Origin: Spirochaetales bacterium
Lineage (GTDB): Bacteria; Spirochaetota; Spirochaetia; DTKZ01
Reading direction: 5' to 3'
DNA: 9,029 bases
NCBI GenBank assembly: GCA_031266855.1
Contig: JAISAF010000471.1
Location: 1 to 9,029, forward strand
In this document: one piece after another, positions 6,821 to 9,029 of the stretch
Numbering within the stretch: position 1 is the first letter of the stretch
How the letters are laid out: every line of letters begins with the position of its first letter
Program-made: the position numbers and the translations under genes
The notes under the pieces: model-generated
The model's input: the letters and a program-made list of their open reading frames with translations, nothing else
The model's database searches: none
What the model was told of the DNA's origin: nothing

Positions 6821-6998
6821 CCGCGAAATTGCGAAGCAATTTCGCGGGCTGCCGCTGGTGCGCGCGCCAGGGATTGCAGCGGAAAGCCCACAGGAAGCGC
6901 ATTGGCGCTTCCGAGGACTTGGAGCGGAAAGCCCGGTTTTTTTTGTCCGTCTTCGGACAAAAAAAAGGCGCCCATATTCAGGGTACAAATTCCTGTGC
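6821..6998 (+). repeat. modular hairpin element, copy 3 (rightward)
   Basis: It has the same order of parts as copy 2. Slot 1 (6821-6847) is a perfect 12-bp stem CCGCGAAATTGC with loop GAA. Slot 2 (6893-6912) is GGAAGCGC-ATTG-GCGCTTCC. Slot 3 (6937-6966) is T8-GTCCG-TCTT-CGGAC-A8, followed by GGCGCC (6967-6972) and a tail that matches copy 2 to about 6997. Slot 2 differs from copy 2 by three consecutive, fully compensated base pairs while its loop is the same. Slot 1 is unrelated in sequence between the copies. It fills most of the gap between the ATPase and the kinase gene and ends about 20 bases before the kinase promoter. Confidence 0.92.
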
Positions 6999-7016
6999 GT
7001 AGTCCTTTGCCTTGCC

Positions 7017-7046
7017 TTGCAATTTTTTTTCCTGATGTGATACAAT
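7017..7046 (+). promoter_or_regulatory. candidate promoter of the hybrid kinase gene
   Basis: TTGCAA (7017-7022) is separated by 18 bases from TACAAT (7041-7046), and TGA directly before the -10 forms an extended -10 motif. Transcription would start near 7053, leaving a 5' leader of about 90 bases with a Shine-Dalgarno AGGA at 7131-7134. An 11-base direct repeat, TGGAAGAACCG (7092-7102 and 7143-7153), spans the leader and the start codon. Its meaning is unclear. Confidence 0.55.
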
Positions 7047-7141
7047 CGGTTCTCATAGTGAGGCTTTCTTACAAGAGCTTTCGGGGGAATGTGGAAGAAC
7101 CGCGGAGCTTTGCGGCTGGCCTTCGCGATTAGGACGGTACT

Positions 7142-8899
7142 ATGGAAGAACCGGGATTTATTTCAGAAGCTGAGGAGATTGCTTTTTTGCGCGGGGAACT
7201 CAGGCGGCTTTCGGGGCGGCTTGAGTCTTCCGGTGAGACTGCGGGGCGGATTCGGCTTGATTCCGCCGGAGGGGAAAACCCGGATGCGCGGGAGGAGGAG
7301 CGGCTGCGGCAGGATCGCTACATGTACCTTATCCTGCGGCACAGTCCGTCCATCATTATTCTTTTTGACCGGGATTCCCGCCTTATTTACTGCGCGGATA
7401 TTTTTCTTGAACGCACAGGGATAAAAGAGTTCGCGCATGTCAGAGGGCGTACTTTTGTGGAGATTTTCAGCAGCTTCGTGAGCGGGGCGAAACTGGAAGA
7501 ACTGCGGGGTATTTTCAGGAAAGCCGTTGAACGCCGCGAACAGGTAGTGCTTGAAGAACGCTTCGATATGAATTGCGGCGGAACCTTTCGCGAGTATGAG
7601 CTTTTATTTACTCCCATATACGACGGGATCGGCATCCCCGAAGGTTCTCTCATGATTTTTCACGATATTACCGAAATACAAACCGCCATAAAACGGGCGG
7701 AAGAAGCCAGCCAGGCAAAATCCAATTTTCTTGCCAACATGAGCCATGAAATCCGTACACCACTGAACGCCATTATCGGAATGGCCGCAATCGGAAGGCC
7801 CGCGCGGAATATCGGAAAAAAAGATTACTGCCTGGATAAAATCAAAGGAGCTTCCACGCACCTTTTAGGTGTGATTAACGATATCCTTGATATGTCAAAA
7901 ATCGAAGCGGACAGGTTCGAGCTGTCCCGCACAGGCTTCAGTTTTACCCGGATGCTCCACAGAGTTCTTGATGTACTCTCATTCAGGATCGAGGAAAAGC
8001 GGCAGCAGCTTACTGTTTCCCTTGACCCGGAAATTCCCGCTTCCATTATCGGCGATGAACAGCGGCTTGCCCAGGTTATTACCAACCTGCTGACCAACGC
8101 AATCAAGTTTACCCCGGAAGGCGGAAAGATTTCCATTTCTGCGCGGACTCACCCGCCCGCGGAAAAAATCCGCGTTCTGGAAATCGCGGTAAGCGACACC
8201 GGAATCGGGATCTCAGCGGAACAGAAAGAGAGGCTTTTCCGCTCCTTTGAACAGGCGGACAACAGCATCTCCCGCAGATTCGGCGGAACGGGCCTGGGAC
8301 TGTCAATCTCCAAAAAAATCGTGGAAATGATGAACGGGAATATCCGTGTGGAATCGGAACTGGGAAAGGGATCCACCTTCATCTTTACCATCCACGCGGA
8401 AACAGGACCCGCGGAACCCGGGCTAGGTCATGCGGAAAACGGAAACCGCACTCCGGCGGAAGAAAGACACAATGAAAAAAGCCGCGACGAAGAACCGCAG
8501 GACATGAAAGACCGCTTTGCGGGCCGGCGGGTTCTCCTGGCGGAAGATGTGGATATTAATCGGGAAATCGTCAAAACAGTCCTCGAACCCACCGCCATCC
8601 TTATTGACGAAGCCGAAAACGGATATACCGCTTTTCAAAAATACGCCGCCGCCCCAGGCGAATACGACATGATCCTTATGGACATCCAAATGCCCGGCAT
8701 GGGAGGATATGAAGCCGCCCGCCTTATCCGGGCCATGGACATTGAATCCGCAAAACTCATTCCCATTATCGCGATGACAGCAAACGTCTTCAAGGAAGAT
8801 ATCGATCAGTGCCTGAAAGCGGGCATGAATGACCACATCGGAAAACCCCTCGACTTCGACGAACTCTTACACAAAATGAGCCGCTATTTGCGGGTATAG
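7142..8899 (+). CDS. soluble PAS-containing hybrid histidine kinase
   Basis: The 585-residue protein has no membrane segment or signal peptide, so it should sense a cytoplasmic signal. After a charged N-terminus, a PAS domain spans about 57-178 (HSPSIIILFDRDSRLIY to MIFHDITEI). A short helix leads to the HisKA dimerisation helix with FLANMSHEIRTPLNAIIGM (phosphoaccepting His202). The ATP-binding domain has the N box NLLTNAIKF (Asn319), SDTGIGIS (Asp352), FEQAD and GGTGLGLSI (381-389). A polar linker (about 420-455) joins a receiver domain with LLAEDVD (acidic pair 468-469), LMDIQMPG (phosphoacceptor Asp514), AMTAN (Thr546) and GKPLD (Lys568). All catalytic residues are present. The ATG at 7142 has AGGA seven bases upstream, and an in-frame stop at 7130-7132 fixes the start. 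No Hpt protein, second regulator or output domain is in the window, so the phosphate target is unknown. Base composition shifts at the PAS-HisKA boundary. Confidence 0.95.
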   Translation: MEEPGFISEAEEIAFLRGELRRLSGRLESSGETAGRIRLDSAGGENPDAREEERLRQDRYMYLILRHSPSIIILFDRDSRLIYCADIFLERTGIKEFAHVRGRTFVEIFSSFVSGAKLEELRGIFRKAVERREQVVLEERFDMNCGGTFREYELLFTPIYDGIGIPEGSLMIFHDITEIQTAIKRAEEASQAKSNFLANMSHEIRTPLNAIIGMAAIGRPARNIGKKDYCLDKIKGASTHLLGVINDILDMSKIEADRFELSRTGFSFTRMLHRVLDVLSFRIEEKRQQLTVSLDPEIPASIIGDEQRLAQVITNLLTNAIKFTPEGGKISISARTHPPAEKIRVLEIAVSDTGIGISAEQKERLFRSFEQADNSISRRFGGTGLGLSISKKIVEMMNGNIRVESELGKGSTFIFTIHAETGPAEPGLGHAENGNRTPAEERHNEKSRDEEPQDMKDRFAGRRVLLAEDVDINREIVKTVLEPTAILIDEAENGYTAFQKYAAAPGEYDMILMDIQMPGMGGYEAARLIRAMDIESAKLIPIIAMTANVFKEDIDQCLKAGMNDHIGKPLDFDELLHKMSRYLRV

Positions 8900-8945
8900 G
8901 CCATAACCGGAATAAACACCCAGGGATTTTTACCTTTATGTTTTT

Positions 8946-9029
8946 GGGCGCATTTTTTTGGACGGGCGAAGCCCGCCCAAAAAAACCGGGCTTTCCGCTC
9001 CAATCTTTTTTACCGCGAAGCGGTAAAAG
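8946..9029 (-). repeat. modular hairpin element, copy 4 (leftward, cut by window end)
   Basis: Read on the minus strand it gives a hairpin TTTTACCGC-TTC-GCGGTAAAA (9008-9028), then linker GATTGGAGCGGAAAGCCCGG. A second hairpin follows (8953-8985), with T7 and A7 at the base and a GC-rich tip (GGGCGGGC / GCCCGTCC, loop TTC), then TGCGCCC. The linker and the T-run/A-run base match slot 3 of the other copies, while the tip and the preceding hairpin are different. It begins about 46 bases after the kinase stop and continues past the window. The T runs are on the 5' side of the stem, so it is not a standard intrinsic terminator. Confidence 0.85.

Noticed and set aside
4629..6998. CRISPR array or integron attC sites
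   Set aside because: Constant linkers alternate with variable segments, but the variable parts are self-complementary hairpins of differing lengths, only two or three per copy. There are no regular repeats and spacers, no cas genes, no integrase and no GTTRRRY core sites.
7089..7424. Leader or separate gene starting at ATG 7089
   Set aside because: The frame overlaps the kinase coding region in a different frame and shows no recognisable motif. The kinase start at 7142 has a well-spaced ribosome binding site.
8953..8985. Intrinsic terminator for the kinase gene
   Set aside because: The T run lies on the 5' side of the stem and an A run on the 3' side, so a transcript would end the stem with A, not U. 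The same holds for the slot 3 hairpins at 4629-4673, 4989-5018 and 6937-6966 in both directions.

Overview
The window reads as chromosomal DNA of a spirochaete, most likely a treponeme of moderate GC content. This is an inference from the style of the proteins (Enzyme I, Der, a MerR-type regulator, a soluble hybrid kinase) and from strand-biased base composition. No rRNA or other marker gene is present to prove it.

The left half (20-4546) is one leftward block of three tightly packed genes in the order ptsI, der, merR-like. ptsI encodes Enzyme I of the phosphotransferase system. It has a near-consensus sigma70 promoter (TTGACA, 17 bases, TATAGT) placed so close to the ATG that the mRNA should be leaderless. 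der (ribosome-assembly GTPase) starts at a TTG inside the end of ptsI, and its ribosome binding site also lies within ptsI. It carries an unusual pentapeptide-repeat linker between its two G domains. The last gene overlaps der by ATGA. It encodes a MerR-type DNA-binding domain fused to a long C-terminal region that, by eye, follows the layout of eukaryote-type UDP-sugar pyrophosphorylases but lacks their catalytic glycine-rich loop.

The middle (4547-5105) is a divergent intergenic region made almost entirely of structured repeats: two copies of a modular hairpin element facing away from each other, around a short element bounded by GTGCC(A/T)GGCAC palindromes. To the right lie two rightward genes. 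One encodes an AAA-type ATPase with a C-terminal PD-(D/E)XK nuclease-like domain (5106-6674), of a widespread but functionally unassigned family. The other encodes a soluble PAS-HisKA-HATPase-REC hybrid histidine kinase (7142-8899). A third copy of the modular element lies between them, and a fourth runs off the right edge.

The most striking feature is this modular element. Near-identical linkers (core AGCGGAAAGCCC) separate hairpins whose stems change from copy to copy while both arms stay complementary. In one slot, three consecutive base pairs are changed in a fully compensated way between two copies, inside otherwise nearly identical DNA. Copies sit in front of the ATPase and kinase genes and in the ptsI upstream region, so they could act on transcripts, on DNA structure or on both. 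Nothing in the window identifies what mobilises them.
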